Of a stretch of 64,000 bases of DNA, positions 43,916-56,200 are shown one piece after another. The stretch is from Typhlomys cinereus (lineage: Eukaryota; Chordata; Mammalia; Rodentia; Platacanthomyidae). Position numbers and translations under genes: made by a program. The stretch's first letter is position 1. The number at the start of each line of letters is the position of its first letter. The DNA lies in contig JALPQD010000214.1 in the NCBI GenBank assembly GCA_023101885.1, positions 1,302,001 through 1,366,000 of the forward strand, read 5' to 3'. Under the pieces are notes generated by a model. That model had not been told where the DNA came from. It did not search any database and saw only the letters and a program-made list of their open reading frames with translations.

Positions 43916-45884
43916 CAGAATTTGCTCAAGGACAAATATAATATGTAGCAGGAATCCAAATGGGTACCTGTCTCCATCAAGTTATCTTCCCCTTCCTCTG
44001 TTATATCACATCATCTCTCACATACACATGTTCTCCTGCTATGATTACAAAATACTTTCAGAAGATTCTTGTGAAATTATAGGAATAATAGTCTTAAAAT
44101 ATTTAAGCTTCATAAAAAGTAGAAATGTGCTTCATAAATATTAAACAGCAGGTGACTAGACATAAAATAGTCATGCTTTTCCCTTCCAGCAATGATTAAA
44201 CGTATTTTTAAAAAACTTCACTTTGGGGATTTTGCTTATCATGAAGTCAGTTACTTGGCTGAATTCTGGCCTGTTGTTGCTTTTGTATTGTTTACCCTTT
44301 TCTAACCACAGGTCTTTTATAGTGTAAGGCACAAATAAATGTAAGAGATATTATTTCTAAAGAAAATAATGTTGCACACCATAAAAAAACTGAGAATGAA
44401 AATTGGGAGGATATTTTAAATCCAAGACGAGAACAGGCTTGGCTGATTGTTGGGAATAGTCTGTCCATAAGAACGAGTGGCTCCTAATGAGAATGGATGG
44501 ATCACCTAAGTGTAAAGGAAATGGTAGCAGCAAGGAAGAAATTGTGATGCATGCACAGAGCCTTTCCTTTGAACGATGCTGTTATAAGACAACGTTTGAA
44601 GCTGGTAGAAAAGCATTCTCCTACGTATTGTACAATAAGTAAAGTGCCGTGAAAGAAAGAAATATCAGCAAGCTATGAAAGGTTAAAAGCTGTGAGATCT
44701 TTTGTTTTCCAAACAAAAGAATTTTCCACTGTTCAAATGTTCAACAAACAGATACTGCATTTTTAACTATTGAGGATTTTTTCCTTTGGAAATCCAGATG
44801 AATCGTTGCCGAATAAGAAAATTATTTTTCAGAAGGCTAAGACATTTATGCGTTGAGTATATTAATAACTAATGATATCACTTCATATTTTATTGAAAAC
44901 AATTAAGGTAGTTGAAACAGTAAACATAATAAAAGCATGCTTTCCAGCTACATGCTAGAGCTGTATAAATAATTGTGTATTTATTTGTTTTCTCTCCCCA
45001 ATAATTTCAAATAAAATGTGCATGAAATTGTAGAGGAAATATTTATATTCAAAATTAACACTACATTTAAAAGTTTCAGAAATAAAAAAATAGAACATAA
45101 AAATGTCTTTTTTCTCATCTGTTTGAGAAGGGAAAAATATTATTTAATTTCCTAATAGAGCTGGTACAATTTTGGGTTGTGTGTCATACTTTGTCTGAGG
45201 GCCTAAAGGTCAACTCCATGCAAGGTATAACAGAACTTTGACATTAAAATTAATGATGTTTCCTGCAATGAAGATGCAAACATGATAAATTGCATCTGAT
45301 TTTCAGTGTTGAGAAAAAGTCAGAAATCTGTGACTTTGTATTTTCAGATCCATAAATAATTAAGAGATATCCATCTAGAGACAACTGCAAATGTTGCATG
45401 AAATGTGCTAGTGTAAACTTAGAATTATACGCCAAGTATATAGCTTATCTTCAATTTAAAATAAATATTTGAAACCAATATAGTTTTTGTTTTGACGTGG
45501 AAATCTTTAAAAGACTATTTTATACGTTTTTTTAGAAGTACAAAAGACAAAAAATATCATTGCAATGTCACCTGAACCTCTAATGCACTTCAATCTCTTT
45601 TATAATACATTAGTGAAAAGAGTCACACAAAATTACACTTTCATCCCATTCCACTCTTCTCCCAATTATTTCATATGTTTTTTCCTACCATATCTCTGCA
45701 ATGCATTGTTAGCAAAGATGAAAAGACAAATGGTACTAGGAACTATGTGCCTGCTTCCTGCAGATGTCGCTTACTTCTGCTACTCAGCATTGATTACACT
45801 ATAATTTTAGATGACATTTAAAAATATCAAAATATATTGAAAAGACATTTCATGTAACAACTTCTTCACAGAATTTCAGAATAA
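43916..45884. other. AT-rich host DNA
   Basis: There is no gene and no named repeat. Short open frames show no protein motif. Confidence 0.55.
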
Positions 45885-46015
45885 GAATGGAACTTGGAAG
45901 TCTTCTAATACCATCCATAATTTCCAGCTAAAGAAGCTAAAACAAAATGGCATTGCCTTAAGTTACATAGTGGAAGTTGCTAGAACTAGTTCAAACAGCT
46001 AGATTCTTTGAATCA
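45885..46015 (+). mobile_element. Probable MIR-family fragment
   Basis: The segment 'ggaacttggaagtcttctaa', then 'agctaaagaagctaaaacaa', 'ttgccttaagttacatag' and 'agctagattctttg' follows the order of MIR-type sequence (threefold 'gatgaggaaactgagg', 'gcccaaggtcacacagc'). Confidence 0.55.
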
Positions 46016-46811
46016 CTTAGCTTATGTTAACGGCTGATTTAAGGATAAATTAAAATCTAGTTCACCTATGTGTATATATGAAATGGTGTACTTTATTAAA
46101 AATCAAAGAAATATTCTGCATAGAAATGATAAGGCCATGATTGCAACATATTTTTATGTTTTAAGTTTGAAAACAAAATTATAGTAATTGCATACATATT
46201 TGTAATGCAGTTATATACATACCTTCCTATTTGCAGTCCATCCTCCTACCCTATTTTCTGGCACCAAATCAAATTTGTTAAATGAAAAATTTATTACATA
46301 ATTTACACCATGACTAAAGTTATTGGGACCAGGAAAAAGATATAACTAATCTATAGGGAATAAGATATTATCCTATGGATTCACAGGATAAAGAAAGTAA
46401 AAGTGACACAAGTGACATTGTTTTACAATGTCATCAAAATGCTTTTTTATTTCAAAACTTTTATTTTATGTTATAATTTTTGAATCATCATATTGACTTT
46501 ACATTTTGATTGAATGTAATTAATACATAATTTAGAAAATAATACTCAACATTTGGTACATGTAGGCCATATTTGGAAGAACACCAAGCAAGGTACTAAG
46601 AGTATAAGACATAATTCAGAAAAAAATCTATACAAAATTCCAAGGTTTTGTAACATAGAATACCCTTTCTCACTCACTGTCTAATGTAGAAATATCTCCA
46701 ACATAAAGATACAGCAATGCAAGAGGCATGAACAAAGATGCTGAGTACTGTATACATCCAACTTCTAATATTCCATCATTTGTGACCTCAGTTTCTTTTT
46801 TTCTCCTACAT
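46016..46811. other. AT-rich host DNA, nothing recognised
   Basis: This is very AT-rich sequence with no gene or repeat signal. Confidence 0.5.
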
Positions 46812-46993
46812 TTTACATTTTTTTCCAATCATACAAGCTCAATACGTACCCCTGTCCTCTCCCTCCCTCCTCCCCTCCCTAATCCCCCTTGCACTCTATC
46901 CCTCTTTTTCCAGTGCCTCCTCCTTCCTTCCTCTCATTCCCTGAAGCATCTGTTTGTGTGAAGGTCAAACCTCCTTCTGAGTCTCCACCCTCA
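46812..46993 (-). mobile_element. 5'-truncated L1 3' end (L1-F)
   Basis: About 180 bp reproduce the antisense L1 3' terminus: a T-rich tail, CCAATCATACAAGCTCAATA, the C/T-rich polypurine complement, then text up to 'gagtctccaccctc'. It is collinear with the 3' end of L1-C (21340-21530). It is a very short, severely 5'-truncated insertion. Confidence 0.85.
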
Positions 46994-47103
46994 AAATGCT
47001 ATTGATAAATACTTCGGGGAAAAAAATCACTTTATAAGAAAGCACAGAACAAAATGGATTTCATTCAACTAGAATAATAAAGACGTAATTTGAAAACTAA
47101 ATT

Positions 47104-47815
47104 TTAAATATACATACAAACTCGGTAGGTAAGCCCATTCCCCTCCCTCCCTCCACCCCTCCCTGGATCCCCTTGCTCCCTTCCCCCTTTACCCCTTCCT
47201 TTCCCCCTCCTTCCCTTTCTCCCAGTGCCCCTTCTCCCCATTCCTGGAGTATCCTTTACCATGCATGTCAAACTTTCCTCTGGGTCCTCCTCTTCTGATG
47301 AGGTGTAAGGACTCAGTAACATCACCTAGAGCTCTTTTTTGTGTTCCCCTTTAGTATAGGAACACTATTGTGGCTGTTAATTCCTTACCTCTAAGGATCC
47401 TAGTGACTGCGATCCATGCTAAGCCTTTGGGGGGTCAATGATAAGTTGGTAATTGCGCAGGTCATGCAAAGTCCTATTATGATTACTTCGGCCCTAGCTT
47501 GTGTCGAGTATCTTGCATATCGTTGCTCCTCCGCATCTTTAGGCTCTTACGATCTTACCACTCCCTCTTCCGCAAATTTCCCTGAGCTTTGGGATGGGGA
47601 GAGATTAGGCTGGCCTGATTCCTGGTGATTGATATAGGGTCTCTGATGATCTGAATTATGGTTTGTTGTTGTTTTTTTCTTCCAGTTTTCCTGTTCCTGT
47701 ACCGGCCTTGGCTCCATCCTGATGCTATTGGAGGTCACCTCCTAGCCAGAGATAAAAGGCTATTAAGATAGAGTCTTACTATAAAAGTAGATTTAAAGGT
47801 AGATGGAATAAGAGT
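47104..47815 (-). mobile_element. 5'-truncated L1 3' UTR (L1-G)
   Basis: About 710 bp of L1 3' UTR lie in antisense, from the tail (TTTTAAATATACATAC, then a C/T block at 47139-47245) up to the segment near GGTAGATGGAATAAGAGTAGG. They align along the 3' UTRs of L1-C (21330-22055) and L1-B. No ORF2 is included. The polypurine complement is long. It lies about 110 bp from L1-F as a separate insertion. Confidence 0.88.
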
Positions 47816-47829
47816 AGGATATCACGATA

Positions 47830-47884
47830 TTTATATATATGTGTGTAAGAGAAAAAGAGAGAGAGAAGAAAGAGAGAGAGAAAA
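47830..47884. repeat. TA/TG then GA-rich low-complexity tract
   Basis: A TATATATGTGTGT stretch runs into (GA)n with interruptions, directly next to the 5' end of L1-G. Confidence 0.8.
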
Positions 47885-48291
47885 TAGCGCATGTGAAAAG
47901 ATCAGAAGAGAATATTCTAAAGTTAATTAACTCTTCCCACCATGTAGGCTCCAGGATTAAACTCCAGTAGCCAAGGTTGCAATGAGCTATTTTGCCATCC
48001 ATTTTGCTTGCTCTCGTATTTAAATTCAAAGATAAACCCAAAGTTTCTGAACAAAGAGGATCTAGGATGATTAAGAGAAACAGAAGAAGATGTTTTAAGA
48101 TCATCCGTTGAGAGAATGCCTGGTCTGCAAGAAACAGCAAACATTCAGGACAGCGCAAGAGGAGAGGGGTTACAATGGAGACCAGAGCATAGCACTGGAA
48201 ACAGGAAAATCATTATGACTTCAAGGCCATGAAGATATCTTGGACTTTTATATTAAAGTCATTTGAGAATCTTTGAGCAGAGAAATTATTT

Positions 48292-48306
48292 AAGTTTTCT
48301 TGTACT
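48292..48306 (+). repeat. Left target-site duplication of SINE copy 2
   Basis: AAGTTTTCTTGTACT lies before the SINE's T-rich end and recurs with one mismatch (A for G) at 48575-48589. Confidence 0.88.
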
Positions 48307-48574
48307 TTTTTTTATTTATTCAATTGTGCATGTGTGCATATGTATGTGCATGTGTGTGTGTAGAACCACGGACAAATTCGGGAACTACCATGGACCGCCT
48401 CTACCTCCTTCTTGTTTACTCTGCCCCGGGATTCACAGGCTCTGCCCTACCAGGACCAGAGGCGCAGGCCGCCCCCGCTTCTGCCTGGCGTCTATACGTG
48501 GGATGTGGCATCCGAACTCAGGACCTTCCGCCTGCAAGGCAGAGGCTTAACCCCTGAGCCACTTCTCCAGCCCC
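48307..48574 (-). mobile_element. tRNA-derived SINE with GC-rich body, copy 2
   Basis: On the minus strand: GGGGCTGGAGAAGTGGCTCA with an A box, GAGTTCGGATGCCACATCCC near the B box, the GC-rich body, a (CA)-rich section and a TTGAATAAATAAAAAAA tail. It is collinear with copy 1 at 41400 and both ends are fixed by the 15-bp TSD. The B-box region (GAGTTCGGATG) is closer to a functional GGTTCGANNCC than in copy 1. Frames of 70-95 codons over it are incidental. Confidence 0.9.
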
Positions 48575-48589
48575 AAGTTTTCTTATACT
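48575..48589 (+). repeat. Right target-site duplication of SINE copy 2
   Basis: AAGTTTTCTTATACT differs from the left copy at one base. Confidence 0.88.
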
Positions 48590-49787
48590 TTAACCAGATG
48601 ATGGTTCTTGCTGTTGTATTGAAAATCCATTTGAATGGAATAAAGTTACAAGAAGATAATACACTAACAACTTAGAGCAATAAGAGAAGGAAAAGATGGT
48701 GATACTGGCAGTGACAGTGACCACAAAACTCAACTCCCAGGAAACCTAGTCCCAATCCTGAAAAAATTCCACTTGGAAATAGATGGAGTTCTCAAAATGA
48801 CATTATAGTACTAGTTTAGAGTTTATCTCAGTGCAAAAGTGAATGCTTACTAGATGCAAAGGGATGGTGCAAATTATCACCACACCCTGTAAACTCAGCA
48901 GAACAGATACAAACACAGCTAACCACAATCTGCTACAGAAACAGTCAGAGGAACATAGCCTTCATCACCTTCTTTCTTCCCTCTGTTCTGATGCGGCAAC
49001 TAGTTGACCAATCTAAATAGAAACCAGGAGCAAGAAGCAACTCTGATGATATGTCAGACACTTGGAAGCAAGAGGGTTGGAGAGGAAATCAGAAGTAAAA
49101 ACAGAATAACAGCACAGGTCTTAACTAACCCCAAGTATACGCGTGTGCACAGCAAATCATTTGTCATATGCTCTTCAGAGAGAACACATGCATGCAAAAT
49201 TACAAATATACTTTCCTGATAACAACTTATTATTATTACTATGTCATAAAAAGGGTTAATGATTTTTACTTAGAGAATGATGCATAAGCTATATATCAGA
49301 GAACTGATTTTAATAAAGTTATTGCATTATAAATGGAAGTTAAAATGATACGTTTGCATATAACTATGTACACACTATGAAATAAGATTTTTAGAAATGA
49401 CTCTGTATGTCTTAGACATTTTAGAGACTTTTCTTCAGTAGAAAAAACATTTATTCATTCAGACTTCTATGAACCTACTCTATTATATTATAATTTTCTC
49501 CTTTTTCAAAAGTATCATTAATTGAGACAAATCTTTTAAGTGCAGTAATGCTGTCCCATTTGTGAATTGGTGGCAAGTTCTCAGACTGATTTCAATTTAT
49601 AGAGATATTTAATGAAAATCAGTACTCATTGGCCCAGTACAGTCCTCCTATAGAAAGCATCAGAAATATTATGAAATTTTGATGTGGAAGAATTAATTTG
49701 ATAAAGAAAACATAAAGAATAAAATCATAAACTTCAGCCTGCCAAGAAAATCTCCACACATTCTGAAGAACAAACATGTTGAGTAAT

Positions 49788-49838
<51 letters not shown>

Positions 49839-50439
49839 ACACACAAATTTGCATGGTCGTCTAACACATCTTTAAATGAATTGAGCCACTGAAAATCTTC
49901 CTTTCAGTGTAGTGACAGAATAAGATATTTCACTGTGAATAAGGGCAGTTTTTGTTCACAGAACTGAAGTTCCAAATGCCCTTCTGGTTGCAAGCACTAA
50001 GCTTCAACTAAACACAGTCAGCAACCTGTTTGAAGTGAGCACCGTTTGGTGGGTAATATACTGGAATTAAATGTCCTCCTACTAGCTATATAATCAGCAA
50101 GCACTCCAAACCATCCTTCTTACAATTTTTCTTTCATTTCATGCCTGTTTATGCCTCTATAAAAATGTCCAGATTTCATGATGGTACGTGATTATTATTA
50201 GTTCCTTAAGGTAATCTAAAAAAATTCTGTCCAAACAGAATTTATTTGAATTATAGTATTAAAACAATTATAATTCCTTATGTTGCTCTAGGAAAATAAT
50301 TTTCAGTTCCAATTAGGAGGTAGAAAATTAAAGCAAAATTCTGTATCAGTGGAATAGAAAGAATATTTATTTTAAAAATCTGATAATTATCCTGTTTTAC
50401 AATACTTATGTTTTATTTACTGCGAGACCTTAAATGCTT
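48590..50439. other. AT-rich host DNA with one long CA microsatellite
   Basis: No gene is visible. The (CA)n run at 49792-49846 is the only named feature. Confidence 0.55.
49792..49846. repeat. (CA)n microsatellite
   Basis: About 27 CA units with a single interruption. It is likely length-polymorphic. Confidence 0.92.
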
Positions 50440-50645
50440 GAAAATGTAAATGTTTATTCCCTTGCTCCTCACAGCTATCCTAAGAGATAGCTTTATGAGA
50501 TTCTCACTCCAATTTTACAAATAAATAAATTGATTAAATTATTAGATAATTGATTAAATATTTGACTAGATAATTGATTAAAACAGTGGCCAAAAGTCAC
50601 ATAGCTTGGAAGTATTATAGTGAAAATTTGAAATTAGTATTATTC
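50440..50645 (+). mobile_element. MIR fragment with an internal TTGATTAAAT-rich expansion
   Basis: 'cttgctcctcacagctatcc', 'gattctcactccaattttac', then 'aaaagtcacatagcttggaag' follow the MIR order. Between them, at about 50527-50583, GATTAAAT/TAGATAATTGATTAAA units are repeated, apparently a local expansion in the element. Confidence 0.68.
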
Positions 50646-52975
50646 CTAATATGGAGAAAACATATCCAACCTTAGAAGAGTAAAGACGCAATGGAGAATT
50701 TAATTATTATCACACTGTGACAGAACACAGGACTCATTCAAAGCAGTTATTATATTTTTTTTTCATTCTATTTTAGTTTTCTACATGAGTTCAATGAATT
50801 TAAACCATTTGAATCTCCATATTACTCAATCCTATTAACATCTTCCCAGTGAAAACTTTCTTCTTCAACAATAAGGTTCACTCTTAATTTCAATTCTTTC
50901 TTTTTTGAAAATATGACCCACTGACATTCATCTGGATTGCTTGATTTGATGTATGCTTGAGCACTTGCTAGAGCATGGACCTTATATTAGTGAATATACC
51001 ATTATATCATACCACACCCCATCCAACATATTCTTTCATTAGTCTCTCATATGAGTTTTCCATCTTGAATGGTGAATTGTTGAGAGGACAAACCTTGCAC
51101 ATCTTTTGTAAATACAAACACCACTGCAATGAGTTCATGGGTGCAGTGGCCTTATTATGTATAAAAGTTAATGTCAATAATATAAATGTTCTTTTACAAC
51201 TATTTTAAGTATACTTGAAAATACAATGTAGTTTCCTCCAGACACAGGCAAAGAAAAAAATCCTTACAGTGAACTCAGAATTAATTACAAGATAAATAAT
51301 TCATTTTCCACTACCCATCATGCTACACTAGAAGAAATATCATTTCTCTTCTTCCATTTGAGCTTCCTCTTGTCCTATAAACTGGAAGTAGGAAGGAAAA
51401 AGCAGTTGTTCTTTACACTCAGAGGAAAGGGTTCTGGGAAATTTACAAAACAGCAATAAGAATTATAGCTATGACGTCCTCAATTTGCAAAGACAAACAG
51501 AAACGCTGATCAATCAGTAATTGAAAGACCTGATGGTTACCAGGCTCAACACAACAATAGGGAACATTAAGAGTGTTTAATAAATCCAAAATGTACAGAT
51601 GCAAAAGAAGTTATCAAACATGATGAAATAAAACTAAAAAAAGTAGGAATAAAAAAGGCTTGGCTTCTTGTGCAAATAAATCTTTTCATAACCATCATCA
51701 AGCCAGTGAATCTAAAGTCTTGTTTTCTTTATTTTCAAGCTATGAGCTGTGTTGCTTTTCCTGCCCATCTCCTGGATTGGTGCTAAGTCAGTGAAGATCT
51801 AATCTACACTCTTTATGTCCTAAGCAGCTAAACATGCACAGGATGTGTAGCTCTCCAAACAAAATGATATTTTAACAAACAAAGGTTGAACTTTTCTGAT
51901 TCTTTCATTTTCTTCTTCAGAAATCACAGGTATTTTTTTCATTGTCAAATGACAGAAAGTCTTTCCTACAGTAGCTGTCTCTAGTTCTTCATTCATCATT
52001 TCCTCTTTCAAACACTAAACATCTCTGCTCTGTCTGAAATTTCATCCTATTCTCAAAATCTTGATTGAGTGTTTGAGAAAAGGATGAAATTGAAAAAATT
52101 TTAGCCTTCCAATTCTAAGCTATTTAAAGTTTCCAATGTTATTGGTAACATTGGTAACACAACTGTATACTCCTTTGTTAGAATATCTTTTTTAAACAGA
52201 TCTTGCTTCCAAATTCAGATCTCTGCCCCAGATTCCCTTTTCTCATTCTTTACACTCCACAGATTCAGTATCCATTGCTCTGACTTCCATCCTTGTGGGT
52301 TCTGTGTAGTATTGTGGGTTCCTTTGCACAAGTGACTACAAGGCAATTAGCAGAAAATATCTAAAGCAACCTGTGGCCTGTTTCTTGCCTTGTTGGAGCG
52401 GTGATGCTCTTACCCAGTCTTCCTGGATAGCCTAGTGATCTATCACTTCGTCAGATACCTAGCTGGTCATTTCTTGGCTGCTCCAGAGGCATGGTTGCTC
52501 CCCTTCTCTCTTGTCTGAGTGTTCTTCAAACAAAAGGATAGACTTCAGTATGGAGATGCAAGCCAGAAAATACCAACATGGTTTTATACAAATTTCTTTA
52601 AGTTTAAAGTAAAAAAATAATAGGAATCCTTACAGAAAATCATGGGTTTGTCCACTAGCTCTGAATTTCCTGTGCCATGAAGAGGAAACACGTTTCACTC
52701 TCATTCTCTTTCAAAGATGTGGAAAGTGTTCTAGTATGCTGCTAGGAATGACAGAGACAAACAGTGCTTTTCTGAGAATTTCGAAGTTTTAACTGGTTAT
52801 TTGTGTTATGTAATTATGATGTTTGCTATGCAGGAGTGATAACTAAAAGAAAGGTTTTCTCCTTCACTTTCATCTGTCTAGACAGTTCCCCTCTGGCAAA
52901 GGTAATGTCTACTTTAAATTTCACTCTTTCACTCTCCCAAGGTTATATTTGTGCTTTCATTTCCTGAGGCCAAAA

Positions 52976-52980
<5 letters not shown>
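50646..52980. other. AT-rich host DNA
   Basis: There is no convincing gene or recognisable repeat. Near 52190-52560 the sequence is slightly less AT-rich, but shows no open frame of note. Confidence 0.5.
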
Positions 52981-53028
<48 letters not shown>

Positions 53029-53041
53029 TAAATAAATAAAA
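52981..53041. repeat. (CA)22 followed by (TAAA)n microsatellite
   Basis: An uninterrupted CA run of 22 units (52981-53024) adjoins AAATAAATAAATAAA. It is followed closely by the long purine tract at 53050. Confidence 0.92.
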
Positions 53042-53049
53042 ACAGTGAT

Positions 53050-53216
53050 GGAGAGAGAGGGGGGTGGTAAAAAGTAAGGAAAAGAGAAGGGAACAGAAGA
53101 AAAGGAAGGAAGCAGAGAGAGGAAAGGAAAAGAATAGAGGGAGAGAAATAAAAGAACAGAAAAGGAAAGGAAGGAAAGGGAATGGAAGAGGAAGAAAAGG
53201 AAGGGAATTATTATGA
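53050..53216. repeat. Long polypurine tract
   Basis: About 165 bp contain almost only A and G, with GGAAAGGAA-type units. This may be a decayed simple repeat or the 3' polypurine tract of an L1, but no other L1 sequence adjoins it. Such tracts can form triplex DNA. Confidence 0.85.
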
Positions 53217-56200
53217 AAGAAAATGTATCTAGAGGTATTTCAAAAATTATCAATCTTATCATATACTCAACAAATCTAAGTTTCCTTAGGGACAAAAATC
53301 TGAATAAGCAGAATCACCTCTTTTCTGCCATGTTTCCCCTAAATACTGATTACATACTCTTGAGTTTGTTTAATATCCTCAGAAGTTATGTGCACTTTTC
53401 TTATAATTTGTTTCTTTGCCACATATGACTGGTATTTTCCTGTTCTGGAAACAATTCTAAGATACCAAGTATTTATTGCCACGACTATATCATTTTGGCA
53501 TCCATAAATTTTAGGTCAATGAGAAAATTTGTCTGATTCTCCATATTCATTTTTTTTTTTTTTGTTCCTTAACTTCTCTTGATTTGTTCAATGACTGTTG
53601 TGGACAAAATAAAGTTCAAGAGATAGTGAATGTGATTTATCTTCCTTTGAAATGTTACAATACAGATAAATTAGTCACAAAAATGACCCACAAGGAAGGA
53701 CTCTATCTCCAGACCCTAGGGAGAATTGCTCAAGTACTTTGCCATGTTAAAAGAGTAGCTGAGCTACTAATTCACCAAACCTTCAAAGAATTTTATGGCA
53801 GATGTTTGAGGTATCACATGGTAAAATTTCTGGTTATGTCTTTCTGTGTGGTTCTGGAATTAAGTCAAAATATCACTGAAAATTTGGAAATGGCATGTCT
53901 TAAAATTAAAATTGAGTGGCTATGTTCATGTTTATTTGAAAAAGCACATGTGGTTATATAAGAATATGATATTTTAGCTAGCTGTGCAGCATTTTAATAA
54001 ATACACAGACTCCAGCTACAAGTCAAGACAATAGAGGTAAGGTTTTTGGATTAAATCCTTTTCTCTTTGCCTCACATTCAGTCATGTTCCCCTCCCATTG
54101 CTTAGTGTCTTTACAAATCTATCTAAACCATCTGTATGAATGGATTGAAGAGGGTTACAAAATCAAAATCCCTTTTACTTTGTAAATTTACATTTTGATT
54201 TGTGTGATGTGAAAATTGCTCAGAGGTAGATCAAGTAGTGAAAGCATGCACCCAGAGTTAAGGTCCTCAGTGAAAATGAGAAACAGTTGGGGGTACCCAG
54301 CTAAATGATTTCAATGTCAATATCCACTGGAATAAGAACGACATAAGACAAAAAAATTTTAAAGTTTGATATATTAAATGACTCTAAAAGTAGCTTAAAG
54401 TGAAATCCTTTCATGTAAAAGTGAGAAAGGAAAGAAGTGTTAAGAAACCAATTATCACCTGTTATCTGAATATCAAATAAAAAACTAATGGACTTACAAA
54501 CTATGAATGAAAAGGGGCTGAAGAATGCAAGGGGCACGAGGATAGGAAGAAGTGCTATGAAACATTATCTCTGGACAGAAGATGGCTTTTGTACCCATGA
54601 ATCTACAACAGGTATCTATAGAAAACCTGCACAAAGCTGGACCACTCATCATTCCATTATGTATGGAGAGGAGGGTTTTATATAGCCTCATTGCTGAGAG
54701 ATGAGGAGTTATGTTTTTGGTAAGTATAGTCACTGTGAAGTAGCTCTTGCTCAAGAAAATATTTTCCCCAATATGTGCTCATGTAAGTAATTGTAACTAA
54801 ATTGAACCCATTGGTCCACCAAATAAAGATAGTAAAGCAGAACAGAAACTTATTAGGAAGAAGAATGTGCTCAATGTGGGAGGAATGGGTATAAAAGAAT
54901 AATGTAGGTATATGAGCAAACTGCATTATGTATAACCTTATGAAGGTATAAATAAATTTTAAAAATTTATGACAAAGAGAAGGAAAAGAAAAAGGATGGA
55001 AGAAGACTATTAGCAGGGAGTGAAAACACAAATGAATGAAACAAGCAAAAAGATGGCGACCGGAAAGCCAAACAGGATGAAATATATGGTGTCCCATAAA
55101 TCAAGTTAGGGAAACTTGAATCTATTTTAACATGGCAGATTGAGACAATGTATTGACCCATATAATCTTTCAAAACGCTTCTTTGTCCTGTGATGAAATC
55201 AGTAAGAAGAACTTGAAAAATTCGGTCCATTCTGTTGCTCTAGAAAGACTAGCTAGAGATGATTAAACTCGAAAGAGAAAGTAGTGGAGAATCAATATCA
55301 CTTGTAAAGAACATATTATATTGATGTATGTTCACTGTTATTTTTTCAAGACATCGAGAACACAACCTCAAAGAGTAATTTTGAGTCCAAGAGAGGAATT
55401 GAAAGGAACTAAGGCATGATCATACTTGGCTGAGATGATGATGCTACTGCAATTAAATGGCAAATAGTATGAGGGTAGAAATACATGTCAGCCGGTGGTT
55501 ATGACCACTGTTGCTCTCTTTACTTTTACATAAAAGTTTTTGTTGAATCTTTAAAACGTCACAAATAAGCTTTAGGATTTATCAGCATCTCATAGTTTCT
55601 AAAGCACAAATCATAGATCTTACTTAGATCAACTTACTGAACCACTCCATTTCCAGAGACAGATAGCACTATTTTTTCAATATCTCTGCTTTGAACTAAT
55701 AGAATAAAAGGAATCAAGTCATCTAAATTTGTTACAAGGTTCATGTTATTGCCTACAAAAGTAAATTCATTGTTCTGAGCTTATAATAGTAAAAATGCAA
55801 CAGCTGGCCTCATGGAAGCCCGTGCATATATTTTCACTAATAGATCTACTTCCAGAATAATGGTATAGATAAAAAAGTAAACACATGCAGATCTTATCTC
55901 CTAATGGAACTTCAAAGCATGTTCTTTGATGGTGTTCTGATCATGACTACTGACTACATAAAAAACAATTCCCTTAAACTTTTTCTCAATTCACCATCCC
56001 AGTAGAGTCTTTAATTTCTTTCTAAGGAGACACAAATCTACATTGACAGACTTGAAGTCCCACCACAATGTTTATCTGGACTGTTTGGAATAACTATGCT
56101 TTCTGTGAGCATGATCTTAACATTTTCTGCAATGTTCACAGTCTTCGTAGTGGGAATGATGATTATTTTCATAGCAGATGCTGCAAAAGGCTCAGGAGAA

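Noticed and set aside
53584..53961. 125-codon plus-strand open frame in host DNA
   Set aside because: It begins with TTG rather than ATG, lies in AT-rich DNA, has no recognisable motif and no splice or promoter context. Chance is the simplest explanation.
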